A stretch of 64,000 nt of DNA, taken from positions 1,488,001 to 1,552,000 of the forward strand of contig OY723259.1 in the NCBI GenBank assembly GCA_963210315.1, read 5' to 3'. The notes under the pieces were generated by a model that was not told where the DNA came from, searched no databases, and saw only the letters and a program-made list of their open reading frames with translations. Shown here in pieces: positions 10,841 to 21,816 of this stretch; position 1 is the stretch's first letter; each line of letters begins with the position of its first letter. The stretch comes from Rhynchopus euleeides (taxonomy: Eukaryota > Euglenozoa > Diplonemea > Diplonemida > Diplonemidae). Both the position numbers and the translations under genes were made by a program.

Positions 10841-11701
10841 ATGCCGAAGGAAAATATCACCGAATATGTGATTGCTGGGGGTGCTGCCGCAGCTGTTGCA
10901 CGGACGACCATCGCGCCTATCGAGCGGGTCAAGATCGTGTTTCAGATCAACAGCAAACGGTCTGGGTATCTGGGTATATTCCGTGACATCGCGAAGGGCG
11001 AAGGCGTCCTCTCCTTCTGGAAGGGGAATGGGGTGGCGGTGGTGCGCGTCGTGCCGTATCTTTCGGTGCAGCTGGCGTCAAACGAGCTCTACAGGGAGTG
11101 GAACTCCAGCCTGGTCTCCAACACCGTTCTGCGGAACTGGATGTCGGGTGTGATGGCAGGCGCAACCAGCATCGTCAGCACATACCCCCTGGACACGGTG
11201 CGCGCAAGGCTTGCGGTGCAGATGACCCGCGGCAACACGCAGGACACCATCGTGGGGATGATGCGCAAGATTGCACAGACGGAAGGAACCTCTGCGCTGT
11301 ACCGCGGGTGCTATATGAGCTGTGTCGGTGGTGGCCTCTATTCGGGGATTAAGTTCGCAACGTACGATCATATCAAATCGGCTGTCTGCGACTTTTTCGA
11401 GCTGAAAAACGACACCGAGTTGACGGTGCTGCAGCGCGCCTTCTCAGGCGCGGCTGGAGGGTTCGTCGCCCAAACTCTGATCTACCCCAGCGATGTGATC
11501 CGCAGGCGCATGCAGACCACACAGGGGCCACCCCCGTACAAGGGCATCGTGGACGGGATCACCACCATCGCACGCACTGAGGGGATTCGGACTGGGCTGT
11601 TCCGTGGCCTCTCCCTGAACTACCTCAAAACACTGCCTAATGTTGCCATCTACCTCTCTCTTTATGATGTGTTCAAATACTGGTTGCTCAAGTTGGCGTG
11701 A
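10841..11701 (+). CDS. Mitochondrial carrier family (SLC25) protein, CoA/nucleotide-carrier-like
   Basis: Intact single-exon 286-aa protein of normal carrier length. It shows three tandem about 100-residue modules, each with the PX[DE]XX[KR] signature: PIERVK (residues 26-31), PLDTVR (116-121) and PSDVIR (216-221). Each is followed by the expected downstream glycine motif (EGVLSFWKGN, EGTSALYRG, EGIRTGLFRG). The family exchanges metabolites across the inner mitochondrial membrane through six helices. The first-module segment FWKGNGVAVVRVVPY resembles the RVVPY stretch of SLC25A42/SLC25A16-type CoA carriers, so a CoA or adenine-nucleotide substrate is a reasonable guess only. The start is the first ATG in frame and gives a typical short N-terminus. 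An upstream non-coding exon cannot be excluded. Confidence 0.92.
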   Translation: MPKENITEYVIAGGAAAAVARTTIAPIERVKIVFQINSKRSGYLGIFRDIAKGEGVLSFWKGNGVAVVRVVPYLSVQLASNELYREWNSSLVSNTVLRNWMSGVMAGATSIVSTYPLDTVRARLAVQMTRGNTQDTIVGMMRKIAQTEGTSALYRGCYMSCVGGGLYSGIKFATYDHIKSAVCDFFELKNDTELTVLQRAFSGAAGGFVAQTLIYPSDVIRRRMQTTQGPPPYKGIVDGITTIARTEGIRTGLFRGLSLNYLKTLPNVAIYLSLYDVFKYWLLKLA

Positions 11702-13236
11702 TCAGCAGGATGGGTGGGCAGGGGGTGGGAGCATGGCTGTGGTTTGGGCCTGGTGTGTGTGTGATGTGTTGCATCGGTGCCCGCTCTGTGCACGCAGTGC
11801 ACTCTATGCGAAGCGGGCGAAGGCAAGACTTGGGGTGTGTTGCAGTGGAGGAGGATAGCATCAACAGCAGGGCGTGCCCTGTGTTGCCCACTGCTGTTGC
11901 AAGAGTGCTCAAATGTGTGATTGAATGGCGGGTGGGCCGAACGGTAGTTCTGATATGCCAAGGCTGCAGCCGCGTGTTAGCATGTCCTGCGGCATGTCAC
12001 GTTGACAGCCCACATGTCACAATCAGGCCGGCGCAGCAATCAGCCCGCGTGTCGTCTCCCAAAATACAGCTCTGCGTAAACCCAGGGTTGTACTGGCATG
12101 GGCTTGTTAGCTGCTGCTGCTGCCAAGTGCCTGTGTCCTATGGCTTCGCGTGCTGTGTGCGCAGTGTCGTTTTATAGCAATTCTTGAAATCCTGATGGGG
12201 CATTTCCAATGCCTTCTTGTTATGGTCCATCCCTATTTGTTCTGGCTCAAAGCCTTCAAACGCTGTTTCAGGTGTGGGTGGTTTGCTGTGGTCGAGGCTG
12301 GGAGAATTAGAAATCTGCCCAACGCCCCATGTCGCACAGTGTGCACCAGGGCTGGGCCGCATTTTTTTCACCCCCTTTCTTTTGGCTGCCGAAACCAACA
12401 AAAGAACGAACTCTGCAGGAAACGATGGACCTGCCCTGTGACACCTGCACACACGTTATGCCTGTGCTGCGGATGAGTTGTATAGAACAGACACCCGCCT
12501 CCACGTCAGAGGGCCCTACTCAAGGGACCCTGCTACCCCGCTTCCGTCAATATATCCCCGGGGTCAATCGCAGACCTGTCAGCAAACAGCAGCCATCACT
12601 CAGATAGATAATCAAGCTCTCTGGGGCCGAAGCGATCCACTGAGGTGTGATCACTTCAGGGAGGCAGGCCTGTCTACCGGACGGCGTTTAGAGCACATTT
12701 CCCGTTTGTTATTATTGGGCCTTTCCTCCCCACACACACACCTCCTCGTCGGAGCCACTTGTTGTGCGCATTGTCTGCGAAGCCCACCAGTGCCCCACTG
12801 GGCTCCTCTGTACAGGCACAAGCCAGTGCCGCATTGATTGCATTGCCTGGGCACTTTGGCCCCCCATCTGGTGGCGGTTGTCTGCAATCCTGGGCTGTGG
12901 CTGTGTTGCCTGCCACGTGGTGAGTGAGGGTGTCAGCCCCCTGCATGGTGATGTCCACCTTGTGAGGACGGCAGCTTGTGCCTGTGTTGTGTGGGGTGGG
13001 ATGTGTTCACCCACCTGAGGCAGTGGATGTAGATTATCAGAGTTTTACCGCTGCGCAACCACACTAGACAGAAGCAACTAGCCCGTAGTGTGTGGGCGAT
13101 CTGCACGAAGCAAATGTATTCGCGCCTGGGCGTGGGTGAGGGTGAGGGGTGGAGCTCATCGCGGGATTGTTGTTTCGCATGAGACATCGCGTATCGCAGA
13201 TATGTCACTTTCTTTTCCGCCAGCTCACGGTTATGT
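11702..13236. other. Intergenic region, no supported gene
   Basis: Lacks the GC-rich coding style of neighbouring exons. I saw no domain, intron pattern or repeat worth calling. Confidence 0.45.
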
Positions 13237-13429
13237 AAAGATCTTCAAGAAGAATTTCGTGTTTTTTTACAAATCTTCAAGATCTTGACAAATGTGAGAA
13301 AGATTTGTAATTTTCTTCAAGACTTTTTGACATCTTTGTCAAAATGTAAATGTAAAACATAAATCACTCCCTGGGGGCCCTCGCTACCAGTGGTTACAGG
13401 TGGTTACATGCCATTTTGAGGTGGTTGCA

Positions 13430-13565
13430 GGTGCCACTGAGGTTCCTTGAGGTTCCATATGGTCAAGGAACCTATTTCTGAGGTTCCTTGAGGTTCTTTG
13501 TGACCAAGGAACCTAGTTCTGAGGTTCTTTGAGGTTCCTTGTGACCAAGGAATCTTGTTCTGAGG
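13430..13565 (+). repeat. Short tandem repeat of GAGGTTCCTTG units
   Basis: Degenerate repeats built from AGGTTCCTTGAGGTTC and GTGACCAAGGAACCT, about 50 bp per higher-order unit, inside the outer element. Confidence 0.7.
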
Positions 13566-14416
13566 TTCTGAGATACCTTTCCCTTGGTGCACCGACTGTT
13601 TCCGCCCGATTACGCGATTCTCTGCCGACGCCGATGTCGCGCGGAGGTGTTCTTGGTGGTCGGCCCTCTGACCGTGTCCGACAGTCACGCCAAGTCCCTG
13701 GTGAGGTCACCCGAGGTCCAACATTTTGTCCTGAATGTGCCCAAACGGCCAAAATAATTTTCGTGCACTTTTTTCAGTAGACAAACAGTGGGGTATGCCT
13801 CCCTACTTACTTGCAATACCAAAAAATGTACCACAAAGTTGTACCACACCACCCCAAGTCAGAAGGTCTCAATGGCTGACTCAAGCCCTTCCGTCACTAC
13901 GTGGACCTCCGCACTCTCGCACAGATGCCCGAGTGCGTACGAGGAACAACCACTCGCCTTCAGCGGCAAGAGACACAGAAAGCCGTGCTCTCATGATAAT
14001 TTTCTTTGGTCGAAGATGGTGCAACTACACGGCCACAGGTAGGAAGTGGTGGCCATGCAGAAAATGTGGTTCGTACGCGATCGCGGCGGCTTCGCCGCCG
14101 CCGCCGCGCGCCCACGATCCAGGCCTGTCGCTAACTTTTTCGATTTTAGAGATTAGGTGGGCGGACGCTCCTGTGTTGGGGGGATCAGGGGTACATTGTT
14201 ACTTAACTTTCCCGTCGGTGGACCACTAGGTGGGCACGGTGTGAGGCGCTGGGTTCCTTCCGCGGTTCCTCTCCCGCTCGCGCCATCCTCGGGTGCCGGA
14301 GGAAACCAAAAAATGGCTTTCGGTACCATGATTCGACGCTACCCCCTGATATGCCACGGCCGTCGAAGCGCAAGGGCTTGGTTACTATATACTAGCCGGG
14401 CACACGCTACATGGTC

Positions 14417-14480
14417 CACAGGGGGGTCTGGGGGGCAGAGCCCCCCAGCCGCCGGAGGCCACGGTCGTGATCATCTGTTC
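14417..14480 (+). repeat. G/C stem-loop module, copy 6
   Basis: 64-bp copy from CACAGGGGGGTCTG to GTGATCATCTGTTC, with CAGAG at the loop like copy 4, its positional counterpart in the sister element. Confidence 0.88.
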
Positions 14481-14589
14481 ATTGTGGCGACAGATTCTGT
14501 GTGAGTTGGCTGGGTCCTCCTGAGGCTACTGGAGTGGTTGGATTCCCTGACCTGATGGGAATCGAATGACTTGAGTACGAGACATACGC

Positions 14590-14654
14590 CGCAGGGGGGG
14601 TCTGGGGGGCGGAGCCCCCCAGCCGCCGGAGGCCACGGTAGTGAGCATCTGTTC
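14590..14654 (+). repeat. G/C stem-loop module, copy 7
   Basis: Copy with one extra G in the leading G-run, ending GTGAGCATCTGTTC. Positional counterpart of copy 5. Confidence 0.88.
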
Positions 14655-16606
14655 CTGCAAAACCATACTCTTTGACCCTGGGGAATGGTGGGTGAATGAG
14701 GTGGTAGTGTGTGTTTCATCCCATCATTCCACCATTGGTGGAATGATGAAATATCTAGGGGGGGAAACCCAGAATGAGTGGAATGATGAATGATGGTTAG
14801 CGACCAGTCTGGCACCAAAGACGCTGCTGCAGGGGAGGGGGAGCCGTGCAGCCGTCAGACTATGCGGTATGCTGAACAACGGAGTATACCCAGGTGCGCA
14901 GGCGGGACTGCCGCAACCACTGGATATGCCAACCATGGGATCTGTGTGAATACAACACACAGATCCCATACCAGAACTGTGCCTGGAAATCAAAGGCACC
15001 GAGTGTGCTGTATGTGGGCTATGGCAGAAGTGTGGAGGACTCTGCCTGTTCGTGCGTCGCTGCCTGGACAGCCGAGTTGCACCCCCTCGTCCTTGTTGTA
15101 CGGCTTGAACTTTGGCATTGTAGCCTTCAGTCTTTCATACAACCGTAAGGGGCCGTCTTCGGCACACTGCTGATGTCTGATACCAGTCCATGCCCCCTTC
15201 TTCATGGTCATCGGATGGCTCACTGCCGCTATCACTGTCACTGGCCCAAGAACATGTGCACACAAATTCTGACACAAGTGATTTTGCAAGTGGCATAGTG
15301 ATCCTCTGTTGCTCGATATGCCTACAGTTGATGCCCTATGCCAGTCCGATCAGCGATTCTCCCGCATCGAGTCGAGATGCAACCGTTGCGTCTGAAGGTC
15401 TGAAGGGGCTGGAAACATGCCCCTCCTCTGTACCGATGGCCCCTTTGTTTCCAGTGATACTTTTCTACTGTCTCGCAAATTGCGGTGTCACACCGCAAAC
15501 AAGGTGTTGTCATGTTCCACTTTTGACCCCACGTATCGTCGGGCAGCACGGTTGCAACACCGCTGACTGGATCACTGCGAGACATGATGGTTTGCGATTC
15601 TGCCTTCTGCCCAGGGGGGGCTGAGGTACACCTTTGTGGTACATTTTTTCGGAACACGACCAAACTGCTCAGAAGTGCTCAAACGTGCCCAAAACCGGGC
15701 GGAATTGTGTTTCTGGGGTCCCAGGGGTCATATTTTCAGGTTTGGTGACGTTTTTGACCTGGCACAGCAGATGGGGAAGAGCTTGCACCCCCCAGCGACG
15801 CATCGCCCCGGCGGTGCTCGTTGTTCCACGACATGGGGACACTCGGCGACGCTGCTGTGAAGGAGAGCTGTCAAAGGGCTCGCAGATTGCGACAGAGATC
15901 AAGTGGGTTGAATCAACCAACTGGAGAGTATCACAGGATGACGCCCCGCCCCCTCCTTTTGCCTCTGTCGGGTATGTTGTCCTCCTCAGCAAACCCACTT
16001 TAGGACCGACGCCCTCGCTGGAGTGACGTCACTTCAGTCCCGCCGACTTGCAAAACCGATTTTCACTTTTACATTTTACATTTTGTCAAGATCTTGGTCA
16101 AGACTTGAATTTTGCATTTTACATTTCGTCAAGATCTTGATGCACTTTTACATTTTACATTTACAAAAAGACAAGAAGAAGAAGATTTTAATTTCGGACA
16201 TGACGTTACAAGTCTTGAAGATCTTTTTATAATGGTGGCAGCTGTGCTGCAAAAAGAAGAATGCCCCCTCCCTGCATTTTCATCCAAAGAAAACGAGGAA
16301 GACAAGCGACACAGGCAGAGCAGAAAACCCCTCCCCCCCCACACTACTTCCACTAAGCCACTGACAGACAACTGCTACACACCCTCCCATGGTGTATTGG
16401 TCTGCCTTGTACAACGTATCTGGTGTAGTGACTACAAAAAGGACTAACATTGCGAGAAGGTGCTGGGCGACTTGCTTTTTCCAAAAACTCTCGACGATCA
16501 AACCCCCCCCCCCACTATTTGGAACTGCGTGCTTTGTTGTGGCCACCTCACCACCCACACCACACCGCATCCCCGTCTCAGGCGTGGCTAACCCGCCCTG
16601 CATCAC

Positions 16607-17269
16607 ATGCGTGTCGCATCCGCTGCCGTACCGATCCCGGTGTTTGAGCGCAAGGCAGCGCCCGATGCAGGGTTTGTGAGCGGCGCGGTGGGCAGCAGCG
16701 CAGCCAAGCCATCCAGGCACACCCCGGTCAGCGGGGCTCCCGCGATGCGGAAGCGGAAGCACGACAGCGCGGGCCGCGATGACAAGCGGGTGGTCTCAGC
16801 AACACCGGCACGAGACGCGGCTGACGTCTGGAGTCTGGTCGACTCGATGCTGGATGACGTGTGCGCATGCCTGTCTGAGAGCAGGATGGACGCAGTCGTC
16901 TCCGCCTTCTTCGATGCTTGCAGCATCTCTGGCGCCGCCACCGTCGTGCCCCGCTATGTGGAGTGCGTGCGGCATGCTGGCAGCGGGGACCAGAAGCTCA
17001 TCCTCCTGAACATCTACACCGCTGCGTGGGTCCGCTGCTGGGGCCGCAAGTGGGCACCCCCCCAGCATGCCGAGGTGGATGCTGCCCTGCGGGCCAACCT
17101 GCTCCGTGCATTGGAGTATGGCCTCGTGCGCGAGGGTCCCTCAGCCAACAGCGATGCGGTCGACTCCCTCATCTGCTCCTGGAACTACCTCGAGCTCATG
17201 GATGACAGCTACCTCACCCGCCTCCGCGAGGCTCTGTTCAAAATCTGCCCCGCCAAAGCGGCGCAGTAG
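16607..17269 (+). CDS. Uncharacterised 220-aa protein
   Basis: Single open frame from ATG 16607 to TAG with the strongly GC-rich third-position usage of the confident genes here. Residues 1-65 are low complexity, basic and Ala/Ser/Pro-rich, with a possible nuclear-type basic patch MRKRKHD near residue 47. Residues 70-215 look like a compact helical domain (DVWSLVDSMLDDVCACLSES; LLRALEYGLV; WNYLELMDDSYLTRLREALF). I recognise no family. The ATG follows a CT-rich stretch that could also contain a splice acceptor, so the N-terminus is uncertain. Confidence 0.6.
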   Translation: MRVASAAVPIPVFERKAAPDAGFVSGAVGSSAAKPSRHTPVSGAPAMRKRKHDSAGRDDKRVVSATPARDAADVWSLVDSMLDDVCACLSESRMDAVVSAFFDACSISGAATVVPRYVECVRHAGSGDQKLILLNIYTAAWVRCWGRKWAPPQHAEVDAALRANLLRALEYGLVREGPSANSDAVDSLICSWNYLELMDDSYLTRLREALFKICPAKAAQ

Positions 17270-18444
17270 GGAGGGGAATGATGTGGCGCTGTCGGGTCGA
17301 GGCTTGCCCCCCACCACCCCCAGGCCCCGTTCCCCCCGTGTGGCCATGCGGGGCAGCACGAAGTCACGGTCTTGTGTTAAGGCTCTGCCTTGTTCCTTCC
17401 AGTGCCAGGCAGATCAGGGAGAAGGTATCGAAGAAGGCCCAGTGGTTCTTTTGCTTCTTCCGGCAAGGGGAGGGGTGGGGGTGGGGAGAGAGAGAGAGAT
17501 ATGCTGAGAGCGTGTGTGTTGTTGTTGAGGTCAGGGACGGGGAGGACAGCTGGTGGCCGCTCTGTGCTGCCCCGTGTGTGGTTGGTTTTTGTGTCAAAGA
17601 TCATGTGATGCAGAACAGCCGCCATCTGATGAGATGGTCGGCATGGGGTGGGATGGAGGAACCCCATTTCTAGTCCCTGGTATCTACGGTTGTCCGATTG
17701 GGCAGTGCTGTGCTGCTACCACTGGATGGATTATGGCTGAAGCGTAGTGCGAGTGATATGCGCTGCAACATCACCAGCGGCTTCGAGCCCTCAACACCAA
17801 GGATCCCTCTGTGTGCGTCCGTCCGAAGATAAGGTATAATCATGCCTCGCTCCTTCGTGATGGATGGGCAATGCACTTCTCCTGCAAGGTGGTGGTGTAA
17901 TGACGACCTTTCAGAATTCGAAACCAGCCAGACGGCAGAGATTTAGGTATCTCTGCCAACCCGGCATCTGCCACTCTTGCTGGCCCAAGCAGCACCCAGG
18001 GAAAGGTGCCCTCACTCCTAGTCAGAGAACGCCACGCACACACGAGGATGAGAAGGGATGAAATCAGTCACAAAGGCCACCCCAGTGGGTCCGACACTAA
18101 ACTATTAACGTGGTGGTGGTGGTGGGGGGGGGGGTTGGCGCAGGAATCGTTCCAGCAATTCCTGGGTTGTTGCCATTTCATGTGGTGGGGCAGAAGGGCC
18201 CCGTTTGAGACGTGATTCATCGTGTGAACCTATCCGGGGGCGGCTTGGGCAGCGTACATCACCCCTCCACCACCCATCGTTCTCTCGGACACTGCCCTGC
18301 ATTGTGAGTGCAGGGGGCGGGGTGATGGTGGTGGTGGTGGTTGGGTCAACTACGCCCCATTCCTCTCTGCATCAACACCCGATTTATGTGGTGAAAGTTC
18401 TGCCTCCCTTCCCCCCCCCACTCGAAACCCCCTCGACCCGACAC
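17270..18444. other. Intergenic spacer
   Basis: Downstream of the 220-aa gene, with simple (GAGA)n and (GGT)n tracts at 17489-17500 and 18112-18135. No supported gene. Confidence 0.5.
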
Positions 18445-18452
18445 CCGGCTGT

Positions 18453-19328
18453 CAGGGCTTTCCCTAAATATTGGGTCCGGGGGGGCTGGGAACCGGTTTC
18501 GGGTACAAAAAAAACGCGCACAGTAGGTGCACTTCTCGGGGGAGATTGTCCGGCCCCAATGCCACCTCACCAGGAGCAAAACCTACTTTTTGGCATGTTT
18601 TGACACATCTGTCTTCAAGACAGCTCCAGAGGGGCAAAAAAAGTTCTGTTTGTCCTATTTGCCAACCGCTCCAAAGGTGTAGGAATCGAGGGAAAACGTC
18701 CGATATTCTGCATTGACTCAGGGGTCCCAGCGGGACCCCCTCCTCAAATTTTCCAAAAACCCATTCTTTGGAACGGTTGGAATCCGTGCGTATCGTGATG
18801 GGGTCATTTTGGCCATGGGGTGCTTGTTGACACCCATAGCTGGCTTTCGTCACTGGGGCCCGCCTTGTCGGCTGTTTACGGTCCCTCTACCCACTAGACC
18901 TGCACGACCCCTCCGCAGCGGACAAGTCCATGTCACAGGGGGGTCTGGGGGGCGGAGCCCCCCAGCCGCCGGAGGCCACGGTAGTGAACATCCGCAGTTG
19001 GGACGCACATTTTTGTACCCTGGAACAGCCTACTGTGCAGCTTGGGAGTGAAACCAGCCCATTCTGCCACCCGACTTGCTGCTCACCGGGAGATGCCCGA
19101 GTGCGGATAAACCAACCTTTTCTGGCCGCAATGAAATGATTCGTGCGAACCCGTTCCACGAGTATACTATTTTTTTGAAATCTTCACCATTTTCCCCCCT
19201 CTTCAGCCCACACCCTTCCCCTGCAAAAAAAAACGCGCACAGGGGCTGCAAAAAAAACGCGCCAAACAGAGGGAAAATCTTGAAATCGCCGGTCCCCGGG
19301 TTAGGGTATGGATTTAGGGAAAGCCCTG
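18453..19328. mobile_element. Non-autonomous hAT-type element, 876 bp
   Basis: Perfect inverted ends CAGGGCTTTCCCTAAAT / ATTTAGGGAAAGCCCTG. The exact 8-bp target duplication ccggctgt lies at 18445-18452 and 19329-19336. Related ends occur at 42003-42722. The interior has AAAAAAAACGCGC words at both flanks, a stretch reading AAAATGACCCCA...GATACGCAC in reverse (near 18790) shared with 40930 and 42350, and a stem-loop module at 18934. No transposase. Confidence 0.9.
18934..18994 (+). repeat. G/C stem-loop module, copy 8
   Basis: Starts CACAGGGGGGTCTG and ends GTGAACATCCGCAG (3' end diverged). It lies near the centre of the 18453-19328 hAT element. Confidence 0.88.
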
Positions 19329-19336
19329 CCGGCTGT

Positions 19337-20120
19337 TGTCGTTGTTTTTTTTTTGCAATTTTATTCCCGCAGTATCTCATCATGCATATAAAAATGCCCC
19401 CTCCCCCCCCCACCCATTTGCCTGAAGATCGGTGATTTTAACGGTGTTCTTTTGAAAACCTGTTCTTCATTTTAAAGCCCTCCCTCTCTCTCCTCTTCCT
19501 CTCCCCCCCCCCCTTCCCATCACCGGCCACCTTGCCGATTGAAAAGAGAAGGTTCGGGATGTGCCCCCTCACGGTCATCGTGCTGTGAATTTCAGGGGCG
19601 TCCTACGATGTGAGGCAATACCTATTTGCACCCCAGTGATCTTCACTGCGTGTTGACGCCCGTCAAAATGCCCTCACCCAAATCAGACGAAAAAATGCAC
19701 TTCTGTGCTGAGAGTGGGGTGACATGCGTACATCTGTCTGCAGGGCAGGCAGTTGTGGACGTGCATGCCAGACCCTCTCTTTACAGATAATTCACAGACA
19801 GCCGGGCAGGTGAGAGCGTGATTCATCCCCACCACAGCATCACACGGTTTGCTGTGGTTCGTGCGGATGATATGGCACTTGCGTCCGCTGGGGCTTCAGG
19901 GGGGAGGGTGCAGCACGCCAGCGGCATCGCCGTGAATCACTTTGAGCGAGAGTACGAATTTCCTTTCACGGGGACATTCGCACTTTAAGTTGTCTTTTGA
20001 GAGAGAAAGAGAGACGGAGAGAGAGTGTGTGTCTGGGGGGGTGGGGGTGGGGCGGGAGGGAGGGGGGTGGGTCCAGGGAAGCGAGGTGACATTCTTCGAT
20101 TTCCAGGAAAACGCGACAGA
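19337..20120. other. Intergenic spacer
   Basis: Contains C-runs (19393-19410, 19500-19520) and a (GA)n tract at 19999-20020. No gene supported. Confidence 0.5.
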
Positions 20121-20435
20121 CCGTATTCGGAAAAATACAGGAACGGAATAATGTTCCAAGTTCCAGCTGAGACCCCACTTGTTCCAGTTATTTTCCGTTT
20201 CAGAACTGTTCTGGGGGGTCTGCGCGGGCTTGGCTGTTTTCTGGGAGATGGGTGCTTTCCCGAGGGTGTGCTGGGCCCACCGTCCTTCACCAGGCATGGG
20301 GTGGTGTGGCATTTCGGACATGTGCCCGAAAAACTGACAAGTACCCATCATTTTCCCCCATATTCTAATTCTAGAACGGAATAATGTTCCAAGTTGCAAA
20401 ATTTCGCGTTTGTTCCAGTTATTTTCCGAATACGG
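20121..20435. mobile_element. MITE-like foldback, 315 bp
   Basis: Ends CCGTATTCGGAAAA (left) and TTTTCCGAATACGG (right). Internally GAACGGAATAATGTTCCAAGTT occurs near both ends in direct orientation, at 20142 and 20373, alongside GTTCCAGTTATTTTCCG words. The arms are thus both inverted and directly repeated. No target duplication was recognised and there is no coding capacity. Confidence 0.7.
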
Positions 20436-21814
20436 CAATTCACCCCACCTCCACCCCCTTTAGGCTGATCAGAACTGGCTATGTTATGTTGTGGGGTTTT
20501 TCTTTGGCAGCAGTTGCCCAGTTGTTCAACTGCAACATCCCACCCCACCCCCACCCCCACCCCCTCTGCCTCTCTCTTCTTCTTCTTCTCTTCTCTTATC
20601 TCCACCCCTATATCCCTCCAAAACGTCCCAAACACCACATTCGGTGCCTTTGCGCACGCGGTGTTGCATCATTGTGCCTCCCCCTTCCCCAAAGGGGAAC
20701 GTTGTCCTCCTGCCCGTCTGAAGAACTGCACCAGCACCGCACGCGGCCTGCTTCGACGAGCCGTGTGTGCCACAGGAAGCTGGAGGGAGCCGACTGTGAT
20801 AGATGGTGTGCCCGACACGAAACAAATCAGGTCAACGCGTGTGACAGTGGAGACATTATATCGGCAGGCTTCTTGCACTGTTGCAAAGAGATTCGCATGT
20901 GTCTGTGTGTTGCAGTGGAGGTGGCATCTGTGTCCTCTCGGTGATGCAACCTACGCTATCCAAAAAAAAGTTAACGTGTGTGGCACGGAGCTGCCTGTCT
21001 TCATGCAGCACGCAACGGCTCCATCCCGTCGAAAGAGTGTTGACATGTTTGCGTGTGCTGCCCACAGTTCACGCCCCAGCTGCGAACAGCATGCAACAAT
21101 CAACATCTCTATATTTTTTTCGCCTTTTTTTTTTGCGTGGGTGCGCAAATAAAGACGTGGAAAAATCTGAAAGAAAGCGAAACGGGTGTTTCGCCAAGTC
21201 GCGAGAAGCACCACCACCACCCACACACCCACCCACCCCCTGCCAGCCTAGCCCCAGCCTCCGTCACAGCGCCAAGCGGCAACATCTCTCCTGAGCCTTG
21301 AAGGAGAGCCGCGTGTTCAAAGTGGTGGTGACCTTTGTGTGCCAAGACTGCACCACCGCCTGCCCTGCGTGCTCAACCCGCTACATCTGCCCGCAATCTT
21401 GCCCCTGATGTGCGCACAGGCGGAGGCGTGTTTCCCATTCCCGATGCCTGCCGTGGCGAGCGAAGAGCCTACCTATCACGATCCCGATTCTCTTTTGTGG
21501 CGTACACTACACGTGGATGCAGTGGATGCAGGAGACAGAGAAAGGGGGTGGGAGAGGGAGGGCCATATTGTACACCAGCTAAACAGACACATCGCGGTTG
21601 GGGCTTGGGACCCGTGCAAAGCGCCCCTCCCTCCCCACCCGCAAAGGGAAGGGCACCCAGATGGGGCCAGCACGCCAACGCGGTGCGGTGCCAGTCATTC
21701 TTTGGGGGGAGTGGGAAGGTCGGGCTGTGACAGCGGTGCATCGACTCTGTTCCGCAAAGACACCCGTTGCCTCCCCTGATGTGTGGGGGTCTCTGCTTGG
21801 GTGTAGTGCGGGCA
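20436..21814. other. Intergenic spacer
   Basis: CT-rich blocks (20530-20600) and mixed sequence, with no supported gene. Confidence 0.45.
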
Positions 21815-21816
21815 TA

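Larger units (their letters stand above)
14120..14811. mobile_element. Inverted-repeat element, CAGGCCTGTCGCTAA family, copy 2
   Basis: Sister of 7169-8032: same left end, same order of landmarks and two stem-loop modules (14417, 14590). Its variable segment is a palindromic cluster of GGAATGATGA words (14695-14795) instead of the GTCGACCCAGTG array. Right end GTTAGCGACCAGTCTG. No matching flanking duplication was seen. Confidence 0.65.
13819..15652. mobile_element. Inverted-repeat element with minus-strand Cys-rich ORF remnants
   Basis: Ends match as AAAAAATGTACCACAAAG (left) and CTTTGTGGTACATTTTTT (right). On the minus strand around 15322-15621 an open stretch contains CLRCDTAICETVEKYHW, reminiscent of Cys-rich zinc motifs of some piggyBac-type transposases. 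A second minus-strand stretch follows at 14990-15289. The element is interrupted by 14120-14811. Neither a TTAA duplication nor catalytic residues were seen, so the assignment stays open. Confidence 0.45.
13237..16226. mobile_element. Outer inverted-repeat element of a nested group
   Basis: Imperfect inverted ends AAAGATCTTCAAGA (left) and TCTTGAAGATCTTT (right), followed inward on both sides by AT-rich stretches. These repeat TGTCAAGATCTTGACAAA and GTAAATGTAAAA-type words (13237-13360 and 16060-16226), unlike the GC-rich surroundings. It encloses the 13819-15652 element, which encloses the 14120-14811 element. No clear target duplication; superfamily unknown. Confidence 0.5.
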
